A stretch of DNA of 64,000 nt, taken from positions 62,001 to 126,000 of the forward strand of contig WNNJ02000927.1 of NCBI GenBank assembly GCA_012934845.2, in the 5' to 3' direction. This document shows, one piece after another, positions 23,057-34,215 of this stretch. This DNA is from Pomphorhynchus laevis (taxonomy: Eukaryota > Acanthocephala > Palaeacanthocephala > Echinorhynchida > Pomphorhynchidae). The notes under the pieces were generated by a model. That model was not told where the DNA came from, ran no database searches, and worked only from the letters and a program-made list of their open reading frames with translations. Both the position numbers and the translations under genes were made by a program. The first letter of the stretch is position 1, and each line of letters begins with the position of its first letter.

Positions 23057-24383
23057 ATGCCTAAAAAAGCGCGATCTCAGATCCCTGTTCCTGATCAACA
23101 ATCTTCCACATCTAAATGCAATGATGGTTATACCAGCTTTGAAGTTGGATGCGATTCCAAAGATTGCGATGTATGGACACTTGTTCGTGTTAAAATATCC
23201 GACCACACGGTGTATAAACGTAAACATTTCACTTGCGGTTTTTGTACATCAGTACGACTACTACAGTTATCCTGCTCATCTACTCCTGTATCACACACTA
23301 CCACTCAGACCAATGCTGTTTTAGATGTTTCCCTCGCATCAACACCTGACTTCGCATCATATAATCCCATTATTGAACCTACTCTCTCACACACTCCTCG
23401 TTCAACTACGTACCAAACTTCCATTAATCTTTCTCATTCTAACAATGCTAACGGCAAAGCTTTTCATCTCGTACCTCCTCTTTCCTATTCCTCCCCCAAT
23501 CTAAATAAATCTCAAACTTCTTTATTCTCCTCACGAACTCCTTACTCGACCCCCCCCTGTATCACCTCTCAATAATTTACACCCTTCCATCAAAATCATT
23601 TCCAGTAACATTTCCGATCAACTAATTCAACACTCCATTCCTGTCACTCATGCCCCAACCTATTTTAATTCTCCTTACTCTACCTCCCACGTAACACTTC
23701 CCAATAAGTTACATCCTTCATTTAAAATCATATCCAGTCACATCTCTGATCAACCGATTCAACACCCCGCTCCTGTCACACTTGCTCCAACCAATATTAA
23801 TTCTTTATCAAGCACCCCTGTCATTTCCACTTCTATCTGCTCATCTACCTCGACTCCAACCAGCTCTGTCCGTCCACCACTTCCACGAAATCGTTTTCCT
23901 TCGCGCGATCGCTGTATAATCATATCAAACTTAAAGCTTTCCGAATCTGCTTCTCCACAATCTCGCCTCGATGATGATGTATCTGCTTTCAGGTCTATCC
24001 TAGCAACCATTCTTCCTGATGATAACCCATCACTCTTCAATAATATCGCTCCTGTATCCTTTATTCGTTTAAACAAATCCACTAAATCAAATCATCTCAG
24101 TCCTCCACTCTTAAAAATCGTTTTCCGACATAGTTCACATGCCTATTCGGTACTCTCCCAACGTTTTAAACTTCTTACCACTTCATCTACTTGCCGTATC
24201 TTTCCTGACCGCTCCCCTTCTGATATTGCCCAGCTCAATTTAGCTCGCATTGAAAAACATCGACGTGAAACAAACGGCGAGTCATCCTTATCTATACGTA
24301 AAATCAACGGAAATTTTCACGTTCTTCACACAAGGCCAAAAATTCGATGGCGTCCCATCTCTCCCCCTTGTCTTCTTCGCTAG
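23057..24383 (+). CDS. LINE ORF1, RNA-binding-like, with a frame slip at a C8 tract
   Basis: Starts MPKKARSQIPVPDQQSS with a cysteine-bearing N-terminal part (CDSKDCDVW...CGFC, a possible zinc finger of the kind seen at the start of CR1/L2 ORF1). A Ser/Thr/Pro-rich linker follows. The first frame closes soon after the run of eight C's at 23550-23557. The next frame is open without stop to 24383 and carries RCIIISNLKLSES and LLKIVFRHSSHAYSVLSQRF, which look like an RRM-type fold with its two beta strands. A one-base slip at a homopolymer could be a true mutation, a polymorphism or a read error. The end overlaps the ORF2 start by 37 nt. Confidence 0.65.
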
Positions 24384-27256
24384 TCGATCTCGCTCCTAAG
24401 CATACTTTTCGTCTTAGTCTATTCAATACTCGCTCCATTCTTCATAAAGCTGATATGCTTCTCGATATCTTCGATCAATTATCTATCGATATTCTCTGCA
24501 TTACCGAATCCTGGCACACTGACTCCAACGATCTTGCTATTCGTCGTCTATGTCGCTCTGGTTGTTCTCTAGTTGAATCAGCTCGTCAAATTACATCTCA
24601 TACATCTACTGCGTCTAACCATGGCGGTATTGTTGCCATTGCTCGTCACCCAATGTCTTTACGTAAAATCAACGTTAACATCCGTTACACTTCGTTCGAA
24701 TTACTCATATGCAGATTATCAACGCCTTTCCCTCTGGAACTTGTGATTGTATACCGTCCAGGTTCAGTTGCCCCATCACGTATCTTCTTTAACGACCTTG
24801 CAGATCTAATGTCTCACTGTTCATTGTCTTATACTCCTTCTTTTGTTCTCGGTGACTTTAACATTCGTCTTGATCGCCCGTCTGACTCTGACTCTATCAC
24901 TTTAACTAATCTTTTTTCTGATTTTAACTATAAATTACTTTCAACAAGCCCAACTCATATTCTCGGCGGTGCTCTCGACATCATTGCTGTTCCTAACTGC
25001 TTCAATGACTATACCTCCTTGTCAATTACTGATCCTGGTTTGTCCGATCATTTCCTTGTCACTCTTACTCTTACTCGTCCCCATCCTCCTTCTCCGCCTT
25101 TACCATTATCTACACCAAGTCGACCCTGGAAGCTTCTCGATATCCCTATTCTCTGCACAGCCTTACTCAATTCTTCACTCTTTTCACTTCCTCTTAACTA
25201 TCTCTCTCCCGATGATCTCTGCATTCTGTTTGATTCTGAACTTACGTCGATCCTCAATAACCTTCTACCTAGTCGACTTCGACGTTCCCAGCGCTTGCGC
25301 CATGCTCCCTGGTTCGATTCTGACTGTAGTCTTTCTAAGCGTCGACTCCGTCACTCTTTACGTATGTATAAATGCTTTCTTAAACGTTCACCCAACTTAC
25401 TCCCTCCAAATCTTCGTGATTCCTACTTTTCTCAACGCCGTTCACATCTCATTCTTATACGTACTAAACGTACTCTCTTTTGGCGAAATCAACTCGAGTC
25501 ATCTTCCAACACGAAATCTCATTGGAAAATCTTAAACTCAATTCTTTCACGATCATCTACCCCTTGTAATATAAATCCTGATGAATTTTCTTCTTATCTA
25601 CAAACTAAGCTATCTAATTTACTTTCCCTACTACCCATAGCCCCCTTGTACCCACTCTTATCTTTAAATACTTCCCTCCCAGAACTATTCCACCTTCTTC
25701 CCGTTTCGTCTGATGAAGTTTCTTCGGTTCTGCTGTCATTACCTAATAAAACCTCTCCTTCTGACCCAATTCCCACTCACTTACTTAAAAATATCTGCAC
25801 TTTTATCTTACCCTTCCTAACCACATTGTTCAACTCGTCCATCCGTAGCTGTACATTTCCTTCCATCTGGAAATGCGCCACTGTTCGTCCTATCATCAAA
25901 AAGCAATCTCTCGACTCTTCACTACCATCTTCGTACCGTCCAATCTCACTTCTCCCAACCCTCTCTAAACTCCTTGAGCGTCTCGTTCTTAAGCAAGTTA
26001 ATACATATCTCTATTCCTCTAACTTATTTCCTCCCTACCAAGCCGCTTTTCGCTCTAATTACTCAACCGAAATTGCATGTCTTAAAGTTTATAACGACTT
26101 ACTCATATCGCGCGATCATAAATTATGTAGTGTCATAGTTTCTCTTGATCTATCGTCTGCTTTTGACATCGTCGATCACTCGATTCTTCTCCATCGCCTT
26201 CGTCATGATTATGGCTTCTCTTTACCCACTGTATCATGGTTTTCTTCATATCTATCAAACCGTACATTTCGCGTATATTCTAACTCTTCTCTCTCCCATC
26301 CTTCGTCCATTCCGTCCGGTGTTCCGCAAGGCTCCGTATTAGGCCCTATACTTTTCTCTCTTCTTCTTGGTGATTTGTCTTCGATTTCTCATAAATTTAA
26401 CTTCCATGTTATGCAATATGCTGATGACATTCTCATCTATGCTCATGCACCTGTTTATCGTATTCACGATCTTAGTGTTTCTGCTTCCGACTGTCTTGTC
26501 TCAATTTCCAATCATCTTTCTTCCCTTCGCCTTTCTCTGAATCCTGATAAATCCAAAATTATGTGGATCCTACCTCGACGCCTCGGCTTCGAACCTCCCT
26601 CCGTATCATTAAATTCTACAATTCTTCCTATCGTTGATAATCTCGTTTTCCTAGGCTTCCATTTTGACAACCGACTTTCACTTAAACCTTTCGTTAGAGA
26701 TAAAGTACGCTCATCTACCTTGATACTCCGCAACCTCCGTCAAGTTCGTAGATTGATCGATTTTCCTTCTTGTATGACTCTCATATCATCTCTCCTTTTT
26801 TCTAGACTCGATTATTGTCTTAGTCTATTTTCCAACTCACCTAAATCCACTCTTCTTCCCCTACAACGCATCGTCAACGCAGCTGTCCGAATTCTCCTCC
26901 GTCTTCGTCGTTTTGATCACACATCCTACCATCTTGCTTCTCTCGATTTGCCTACAATTTATTGTCGTGTTCAAATTCGTCTTCTTATCGTTGCTTTCCG
27001 CCTTGTAACTTTTCATACCCCTTCATTTCTCAACCTTCCTTTTCTTGATAATTCCCGTCCTGTTTACTGTTCCTTGCGTTCCTGTAATTCCCTTCTTTTA
27101 CATGTCCCAAACTACTCTACCTCCTTTGGACTCCGCTCCTTCCTGGTGGCTGCTCCTCTATCGTGGAATCATCTGCCCATTCATATACGCCAATCAACTT
27201 CCCTGCAGTGCTTCAAACGACAAATCCGATCCCATCTGAACAATTTAACTGCTTGA
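24347..27256 (+). CDS. LINE ORF2: apurinic-type endonuclease plus reverse transcriptase, intact, 969 aa
   Basis: Begins at ATG 24347 inside the end of ORF1. The N-terminal 240 residues form an exonuclease/endonuclease/phosphatase fold: N27 in LFNTRS, E54 in CITESWH, GGIVAIAR, VLGDFN at 168-172, and a late SDH (LSDHFLV). The RT follows: YRPISLLPTLSKLLER, LDLSSAFDIVDHSILL, SGVPQGSVLGPILFS and the catalytic YADD at 691-694. After the RT comes a thumb with LVFLGFHFD, then a C-terminal part with SWNHLPIHIRQS. This motif set fits the CR1/L2/Rex group; the usual length is about 900-1000 residues, so nothing is missing. It would nick target DNA and copy the element's RNA in place. It looks able to work. 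Confidence 0.9.
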   Translation: MASHLSPLSSSLVDLAPKHTFRLSLFNTRSILHKADMLLDIFDQLSIDILCITESWHTDSNDLAIRRLCRSGCSLVESARQITSHTSTASNHGGIVAIARHPMSLRKINVNIRYTSFELLICRLSTPFPLELVIVYRPGSVAPSRIFFNDLADLMSHCSLSYTPSFVLGDFNIRLDRPSDSDSITLTNLFSDFNYKLLSTSPTHILGGALDIIAVPNCFNDYTSLSITDPGLSDHFLVTLTLTRPHPPSPPLPLSTPSRPWKLLDIPILCTALLNSSLFSLPLNYLSPDDLCILFDSELTSILNNLLPSRLRRSQRLRHAPWFDSDCSLSKRRLRHSLRMYKCFLKRSPNLLPPNLRDSYFSQRRSHLILIRTKRTLFWRNQLESSSNTKSHWKILNSILSRSSTPCNINPDEFSSYLQTKLSNLLSLLPIAPLYPLLSLNTSLPELFHLLPVSSDEVSSVLLSLPNKTSPSDPIPTHLLKNICTFILPFLTTLFNSSIRSCTFPSIWKCATVRPIIKKQSLDSSLPSSYRPISLLPTLSKLLERLVLKQVNTYLYSSNLFPPYQAAFRSNYSTEIACLKVYNDLLISRDHKLCSVIVSLDLSSAFDIVDHSILLHRLRHDYGFSLPTVSWFSSYLSNRTFRVYSNSSLSHPSSIPSGVPQGSVLGPILFSLLLGDLSSISHKFNFHVMQYADDILIYAHAPVYRIHDLSVSASDCLVSISNHLSSLRLSLNPDKSKIMWILPRRLGFEPPSVSLNSTILPIVDNLVFLGFHFDNRLSLKPFVRDKVRSSTLILRNLRQVRRLIDFPSCMTLISSLLFSRLDYCLSLFSNSPKSTLLPLQRIVNAAVRILLRLRRFDHTSYHLASLDLPTIYCRVQIRLLIVAFRLVTFHTPSFLNLPFLDNSRPVYCSLRSCNSLLLHVPNYSTSFGLRSFLVAAPLSWNHLPIHIRQSTSLQCFKRQIRSHLNNLTA

Positions 27257-27340
27257 CTTTCTCATTTTTGTTTGTGGACTTGTAAGCGTACAGCTTGTAC
27301 GCATTTGCCACATTAAATAAATTTGTATTATTATTATTAT

Positions 27341-27545
27341 TAAAGGAGAGTGAAACCATTCCGCGTGAAATACGCTGTTATCATTGAAGCCAGACGCGGA
27401 AGAACGACGATAACAGTAGCAAGTACCGTTTCGTCATCACAATGACTCATCAGTGCCAGATCCCTCCCACTACTGGATACAGAGGAGGACTGGCAGACGG
27501 CAAGAAACGAATCATGTGTATGACTCGTGTGCCGTCTGTTATTGT
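27341..27545 (-). repeat. Rest of the split retrozyme unit, ending in a snapback
   Basis: Continues the unit begun at 22930: AAGGAGAGTG...CCGCGTGAAATACG. It stays co-linear to the ribozyme and then changes to a variant tail, CAAGAAACGAATCATGTGTA, close to that of the diverged array at 61.2 kb. It ends with ACTCGTGTGCCGTCTGT (27521-27537), the reverse complement of ACAGACGGCACACGAGT in the units. The array stops there. Confidence 0.75.
27423..27503 (-). ncRNA. Hammerhead ribozyme, unit 4
   Basis: Core CUGAUGA, GAAA and GUC intact. Stem III starts UUGCCGU/ACGGUAC with one end mismatch; stems I and II are as in unit 1. Now more than 4 kb from its sisters because of the LINE. Confidence 0.8.
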
Positions 27546-28802
27546 TAAAAATTTGTCATTGTTAAATAACAAATTTATCTATTCGTATCTAACTATATGA
27601 TTTTTAGTTGCATGTTCAAGTTACATATTTTCTAATGACAAACAAAAAGATAAAATGGCATGTAAGTGGTTTCCAATGTGGATGACTTGTGTACAAAATT
27701 GTATATATGACCCACCATTTAAAAAGAATGCAATTAAAAAGTGTAATTGTCAAAAACCAACTCAAAATCTTAAGCGATATAAAGTCATCGATGTGTTTAA
27801 TTGAATTGTCGGTTCATATCGTGAATTAGCAATATAGGTATAATAATTAATGATGTTGTATTCGTTACTTATACATGGCGTTTACGACATTTTATATTCG
27901 ACAGATTTTCTTTTGTTAGAGGACGACATAACTTCTAAAATGCAGACGAGTTGATCTTTAAATATCTTTTAAAGATCATTTTTTTTATAAAATAGGAGTA
28001 AGAAACTGCGATCCATAATCTATATAAAGTTCATAAGATTTATGTAATTGAAAATACCTTGAGTTGTTTCTACCGCTTAACAGTGTTTTTTTGCTCTCTA
28101 AACATATTTTGTATTATCATCATGCTTTCTAGGATTACAAACAAGCACATACGAATCACACCCACACAAGTAGTCAAGCTATGATATTACATGCAAGGTG
28201 TTATTTATTATCTTTGATTAATTGCAAACAAATATATATATCACTCCTGGTTTTTTTGCGGCTTGCTACTTAATTATTCAAACACGCTTATGTCGACAAA
28301 CTAATTAGCAAAATAGAGCCAGTAATTGTAATCAACAATTGTACAGTATTTTCTTTATTTTAATTTACGGATGCTTAATATCGATTTCGAAGTGTCGATG
28401 AGACGATTTCTCTGGTACGGATCGATATAGCATAGTGTTACCACTACAAATGTTGAATATTATCCCAGTAAAACGATAATACTCGTATATTCGCAAATTA
28501 AAAATGTGATGATTTATCGTATTATATTATTGAAAGTATGTGTAACAATGTTTCTACAGATTTGGAAATCCATAATCGTAGAAATTACATAAAATACACA
28601 TTGGGAATGTGCAAGACACCAAATTTACTTAACTTATGTATACAAAGAAGATTATATGCATAAAGTGTGAGTTTCTTTGTTACGTTTTAATGCTACTATT
28701 CTTTGGTAATTGTAATAGCCTAATATAAAAATATCATCAAGCAAGATTACATTCGGGGTAAAATCGACATGCTTCTGACGAAGCATCTCAAGCGTGAAAA
28801 TG
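27546..28802. other. Probable intron; nothing recognised
   Basis: A+T-rich; no retroelement or exon signal that I can support. Confidence 0.4.
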
Positions 28803-28971
28803 AAAAAATAACGTTATTGATATTTCGGCTGGACACGCAGCCCTTTTCAATTGTATGTATAATTACATACAATTAAAATTGCGTTACTTTACGTAAAAAA
28901 AGTTTGATACATTATGCATACAATTGAAAAGGGCTGCGTGTCCAGCCGAAATATCAATAACGTTATTTTTT
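28803..28971. repeat. Fold-back element, family C, perfect 55-bp arms
   Basis: Arms 28803-28857 and 28917-28971 are exact reverse complements around a 59-bp centre. The right arm reads AATTGAAAAGGGCTGCGTGT then CCAGCCGAAATATCAATAAC. This is a GGGCTG/CAGCC hairpin next to CGAAATATCA, the same end module (GAAAUAUC-A) as family B on a different stem. Perfect arms mean it is young. Confidence 0.75.
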
Positions 28972-30077
28972 GATTTGCACTTTTGTAATACAGTATTTGG
29001 GCCCTTTTAGTTTGGCGCTTCCAAGTTTTATTTTTTAAACTTAAAAAACTTATTTTAGTATTAGAAAAAATCAATTTTTACTTTTTCATTAAAAATGATG
29101 CCATAATTTCGTCATTAAAATTTGACAGTAAAAAATTGTTCAGTTATAATAAAATACTACTAACTCTGATATCTGTATAAAGATTTAGGTCGTAATAATC
29201 AATAAAAACAGTTATATCGCTATATTAATTTTTAGATAAATCTTTATTTTAAATTAAGTTAGTTTACAAAAAATAGATATCATTGTGTGTATTTACTTTT
29301 TCATTCTTGAAATCTACTATTTTTATTAGACTAATTGGTTCTTTCAATAATATCCATTTTGACAATAATAATCGATGTTTACAAAATAATAATAAGAAAA
29401 ATCAATCTTCAGACCCGGAAATTTTTTTATTCGATGAAACAAATATTTTTTATAAAAATAACAGAAATCATAAATTAATTTAAAGTCTATGATAATTATT
29501 ATCATATCTTAAAGTATATCATTGCATTTCTTTGCTTTAAATCGCCTCTAACGAACTGTATCGCTCTTTTATCCCTCATTCATCATTATTCAATCCCATT
29601 AGCCTTTGTATCTCATTAACCCTATTTTTAACTACATTCCCCCTACCCCTTAAATCCCATTTATCATCCTTAACTTTACTTAACTCATTTTGTCATTTGC
29701 TTTCGCCTTTATTACACTTTCTACCTCGTTATTACTTGTAAATTTAGATTATATATTGAAGAGGCAAATTGGGATCAAATGGACTAAGGGGATAAAATGA
29801 AGTTAAAATTTTTATTCCCTATTTATGTATACATTTATTTATTTTTTATTGCTAATATGAAGTATAAAGTATTTCTTCTTGTTATTAAATGCGATAATTT
29901 TCATAAATTATCATAAATTATAATTTATGATAATTTATTAAATAATTTATTTTATTAAATTTATTAAATAATTTATTTTATTCATTACATAAATCATATT
30001 TTAGTTTATTTATTAATAAACTAAAATTTATTAATAAATTTTAGTAATTTTCTGTCACTATAAAAATAAGTAAGTAC
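28972..30077. other. Probable intron; nothing recognised
   Basis: A pyrimidine-rich stretch lies near 29570-29740 on the plus strand. No coding signal. Confidence 0.4.
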
Positions 30078-30126
30078 CTGCGCTGATCTCCTTGATTGAA
30101 CATAGATGTTTGGAAATTGTAAATTA
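30078..30126 (-). CDS. First coding (or internal) exon of host gene 1
   Basis: On the minus strand, acceptor CTTATACACAG borders 30126 and donor CGCAG|GTACTTAC borders 30078. The last part reads ATG-TTC-AAT... (ATG at 30101-30103): MFNQGDQR plus AG of a split Arg codon, in phase with the exon at 21459. The bases before the ATG stay open in the same frame (...YNFQTS-M), so this may be an internal exon and the true start may lie further upstream, perhaps beyond the coiled-coil exon candidate at 57930. Taken as the start, the gene encodes 126 residues. Confidence 0.5.
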
Positions 30127-31744
30127 CTGTGTATAAGTGAGAAGTTGTTTATATTCTTTCTTCTGTATTATGAACTGTTGGTATGTCTTACGCTGTAACA
30201 ATTATAATTTTATCTTTAATTATCGTTACAATTTAAGGTTGACTTTATTGTATTTCTCACATTCAGTCTGGATACAAATTAAAACTGATTGATTGAACTG
30301 AAATTCCCTTGACTGATCCAATTTTTATCTGTAAATTATTATAAAGAGAAAAGTAGTGTGATCGCAATGTAAGCACGCAAACATCGAGTATATAGCAAAG
30401 AATTTAGACTAGAGTCTCCTTTATTAAAAACGAAAACAGGTTTGTCTACATTTCATACTTGTTACTGGGTAATAGTCTTTTTATATCATCGGTAACAAAA
30501 ACGGTTTTCTTAAGCTAAATATGTCAATCTGTACATGATACAAAATATCACAACCCATACATATAATTAATGGTTGTAAAGAATTTTGGTAGTGCGCAAA
30601 TATAAGTGCATACCATTACGACTGCTATATAATTTTTAGATCACTATAGGTAAAACACCAGTCAACAATTAACCTCGGGCATGTGATTTGATCTTAAGTG
30701 TAATATTCTGCTATTTCTCTCTTTAACGTTTCATTATCAACCATAATTAATATCGATAATACAATACACAAGATCTATATTACATACTGTGTTTCACTCG
30801 TCCTTCCTTATTTGGCATCATACACATAACATATATGAAGAAAGGGTCGGTAAATATCTGGATCTAATCCATAAACGTTAAAAATTGGTATGTTTCACCT
30901 ATTCGCTCTTTCACCATTCTTATATATCTGCTACTAATGCAAATACGTATCTGTGCGATTAGATTTGTTATCGTTCTAAAAGTTAGCACGGAAAATCATT
31001 GAACTAATAATTATTTAGCTATTCTGGATTTTTATATGATTGCGAAATAGGAATATCGAAAAATGTGTCAATGAACATTGTATTTGAAACTATATTTAAA
31101 TTATATATTAATTATACAGTAATATTCTTATCTAAACAGTGATATCTTCAATGCTCGAAAAAGTGTTTCGTAAATAAAAAATTTCTGCTTGTATATACGA
31201 CACGACTTTTAGAAAACTTGCATACTTACATAAAAAAAACAAATTTACCTTATGCATCATAACACCGTCATAACAAATTGAAATTACAAATAACACAACC
31301 GAAACACGATAACAATTTTAACATTTTTGGTTTGCAAGTTGACCTATTTATATTAAATATTCTTAGAACAAATCAACTGAGCTAATAGAATATTGGTTTT
31401 GTTTGGTATATTCTAATAGATATGATTTTGCCCAGCTAGAATATAAGTATAATGTTTTTGATTCCATATTTACATTTAGGAAAAATATATATACAGATAA
31501 AGAATATATTTTGTATTTTTGTAAGTAAGTAAATAGTCCGTAAATATTGAAATAAAATAAGTAATATTTTTTAATAATAAGAATTTTGTTAACAACTATT
31601 ATTTTTGCCATGTCGATAATTCGCAAAATAATATACAATTGAAATATAAAAAACTTAGTTTTTATAATGAAAGACGTATTTTGTATTTGAAACATACTAC
31701 GCTTATTTTTCATGCCAAATAGTTCATTAAAGAGCAGAAAAAAG
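30127..31744. other. No gene seen
   Basis: A+T-rich. The 116-codon minus-strand open frame at 31363-31713 is composed almost wholly of I, F, Y, K and L and looks like chance in A+T-rich DNA. Confidence 0.4.
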
Positions 31745-34215
31745 GTATTACAGTAACTTCGAATTGCGAATTTAATGCTCGACGGAATGCTTTGTTGCTT
31801 TGACTATCAATAGATGGTCTATCCGTCTCCCCAATGGCATTACTCGATTTATCCCTAAGCGCAACTACACCCACTTCACTCCGTACATAACCCCTCCTCA
31901 CGCCTCTTCATCTCGAGGTTTTTTAACCTTACTTAACTGCTCCTTAAGATCATCCCTTCTTTTGAACTATTCTTGCCCAGCCCTGTCTTATTTAGCTATA
32001 TCACTTTGTAAGAATGGTAAACGTATCAGCATAGCCAATATCTATATTAGGCCAGGGGAAATTCACAAGAACCGTGATCTCCTGGACCGTATTTTGGGTA
32101 GTGGCTATGACATGTTACTCGGTGACTTTAACGACAGAACTGGTCGTTGGATTAATGCAGCACTCCGCAGAGCCAGGAACGACTACCTTATTCATAAACC
32201 ACCGTCATCAACCTTTCATTGCTTAACAACTAATTATCTCCTCGACATATTACTGCTTCATATGATGTGGTTGTTGAAACCTATTTGTACTAAGCAGTCG
32301 CGCCAAAAACAAACCATCTCTCATGACCTAATTCGTTAACGGATAGATGAAGATAAGTTGCTTAGAAGGAGGTTTCACTTTAATCCCATCAGAGTGGCTA
32401 TCTTTCAGGCGGCTATCCAACTCTTCCCCAAAATTGGTAATGAAAGTTTGACCGAATTTAATTCCTACCTCGCATCGCAAGATATCGCATTTCTTTCAAC
32501 TACCGATAAAGGTCGTATTTACAATCTTACACCAACAAAACTCAAGGTTCTAGCTAAAATGCTACACCTTCTCAATGTCTCTATTTCCGCTAGGCAGGCC
32601 ATCTCGAATGAATATTGGAGCACTATATATAGGTTTCAGCTAAGCAGGGATAAGGCGAGCATTGTTCACCTTAACCTTTCTCAGTCTTCTTTCTGGAAGA
32701 TATTCAAGAAGGAGAAGTTTGTCTGTTGGAAGGATAGAGCTTTAGGCTGGATTGGTAATATAGGCCTTGATAATGTTTTGAAGGAGTCACTATCCCTACA
32801 TAATTATTAAGCCACTCAATCACCTTAACCAATCCCGCCTTGGGGTGACTTCAGGAGCAGGGACTTATCTGTTGCATATATCCTTAAGTCCTGGAGGCTA
32901 CTTCTGGGCACCTAAATCCGTCGCTTCACTGTCTTCTCGGGTCTGTCAGCTTTTGACAGCCGATCAAAGAAGAGGAGTGGCCGTCACAATGATTTAAGCC
33001 TCACCATCCGATGTAGCGGGCATAAATATTAGTCGTATAATTTTTTTACCAAAACGTAGTCCGGTTTCATGTTATAAAGATCTGCCTCCCATTTCGGTTC
33101 AAAACTCCTATATCTCCATCTACGAAAAAGCGCTTGCGCGTAGAATTCGCGACCATTATTGTAGGCGTAATTTGATCCCACCGAGTTTTTATGGGTTTGT
33201 TAAAGTACGCTCGGTTCATTTAGCAATAGGTGAAGTGCATCAGTTTTGTAGGGATAATAGCCATCAACTAGCTGTGGCTGTTTTCCTTGACTTTTCTGCT
33301 GCATTTGACCGCATTTTCATTCCCTTTGTTATCTCCTCTCTCAGGTCCCTCGGGTTGCCTGCGAGAATTGTTAACAGGGTGGATATATTACTGTATACCA
33401 AGCGGTTCTACTATGAAGACGACCTGATGCGCGTCAGTTCTACCCTATTACGGGTGTGCCTCAAGGATCCCCACTTTCTCCTATCTTATATCTTGCTGCC
33501 TCCATTGTACTATTCAAGAATTTTAAACGTGATCAACATCTAGTGGTATACGCTGATGATACAACGGCCCTGTTCTCTGGACGCAGGTGCAAATATGTCG
33601 CATCGGACATCAGCTGTTTCTTTTTAACATTAACATACCAGCTGACCCCATCCAATCTTATTTTAAATTCATCCAAATCGCAGGTAGTTGTCTTTTATGG
33701 AACCCCTGCGACAAAGGAAAAATTAAAGAGACTAGCACTCTCAGCTCTATCTTCTATATTGACTAATCAACCACTCCCTACCTTCACAAGTCGAGTAAAA
33801 TACCTGGGGTTCACTGTTACGGTGAACTGGTTTGCGAAAGCTGACCTGGATAGACTTAAACGTATTCTGAAGAAAGCTAGGTGTGCCCTGCAACGGGCTC
33901 AGCATCTGTCGTTGAATGGGAAAACCCAAATGCGCCTCTGGGGTACTTGGGCTATCTTGGGATTAGTCTTCTTTTCGAGAGGACGTCTTCCAGAGCAAAT
34001 ACTAATGTTTATCAAACTCCACATCTCGCGATTACCGAGCATAGTCTGCCTCAATTGGACTCTTCGGGGGGTGATAGACCCCGGGTGGTTCAGTCGAAGA
34101 GCGGCGTGTTGAATTGGCTGGAGGGCTCAGATCCCGCTGGACCTGAGGCCGTGACATCATTATGAAGACTAAATGCTGTTATGAGTTGTCTTATCTGAAC
34201 TGCAGTTGTTTTTTC
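31745..34215 (+). pseudogene. Jockey/R1-like LINE ORF2 copy, broken
   Basis: Endonuclease part in several frames: NCEFNARRNALL (31760), DIYIRPGEIHKN-type block and MLLGDFNDRTGRWINAALRR (32110-32165). Middle part SSFWKIFKKEKFVCWKDRA (32685). RT part: GFVKVRSVHLAIGEVHQF (33190), FLDFSAAFDRI (33283), MPQGSPLSPILYLAASIV (33456), VVYADDTTALFSG (33545), SKSQVVVFYG (33678), VKYLGFTVTVNWF (33797), then a C-terminal region to about 34165. Order and motifs fit jockey/R1/I-type LINEs. At least five frame breaks. Two long sister copies lie on the minus strand at 42300-44600 and 46177-48440, and a scrap at 7860. Confidence 0.8.

Larger units (their letters stand above)
22941..27340 (+). mobile_element. 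CR1/L2-type LINE inserted in the ribozyme array
   Basis: Full-length-looking non-LTR element of about 4.4 kb with a short 5' UTR (holding a 20-bp direct repeat TTCCAGATTATTCCTGTCAG), ORF1, ORF2 and a 3' end with (ATT)n, 'ttattattattatta'. It splits a retrozyme unit between ATGAATCTCAA and AAGGAGAGTG; only two or three A's could be a target-site duplication. The coding strand is very rich in C and T compared with its surroundings. The intact ORF2 and the clean split of a young array point to a recent arrival. Confidence 0.85.

Noticed and set aside
31363-31713. 116-codon minus-strand ORF as a gene
   Set aside because: Composition is that of translated A+T-rich DNA (I, F, Y, L, K), with no motif and no sister sequence.
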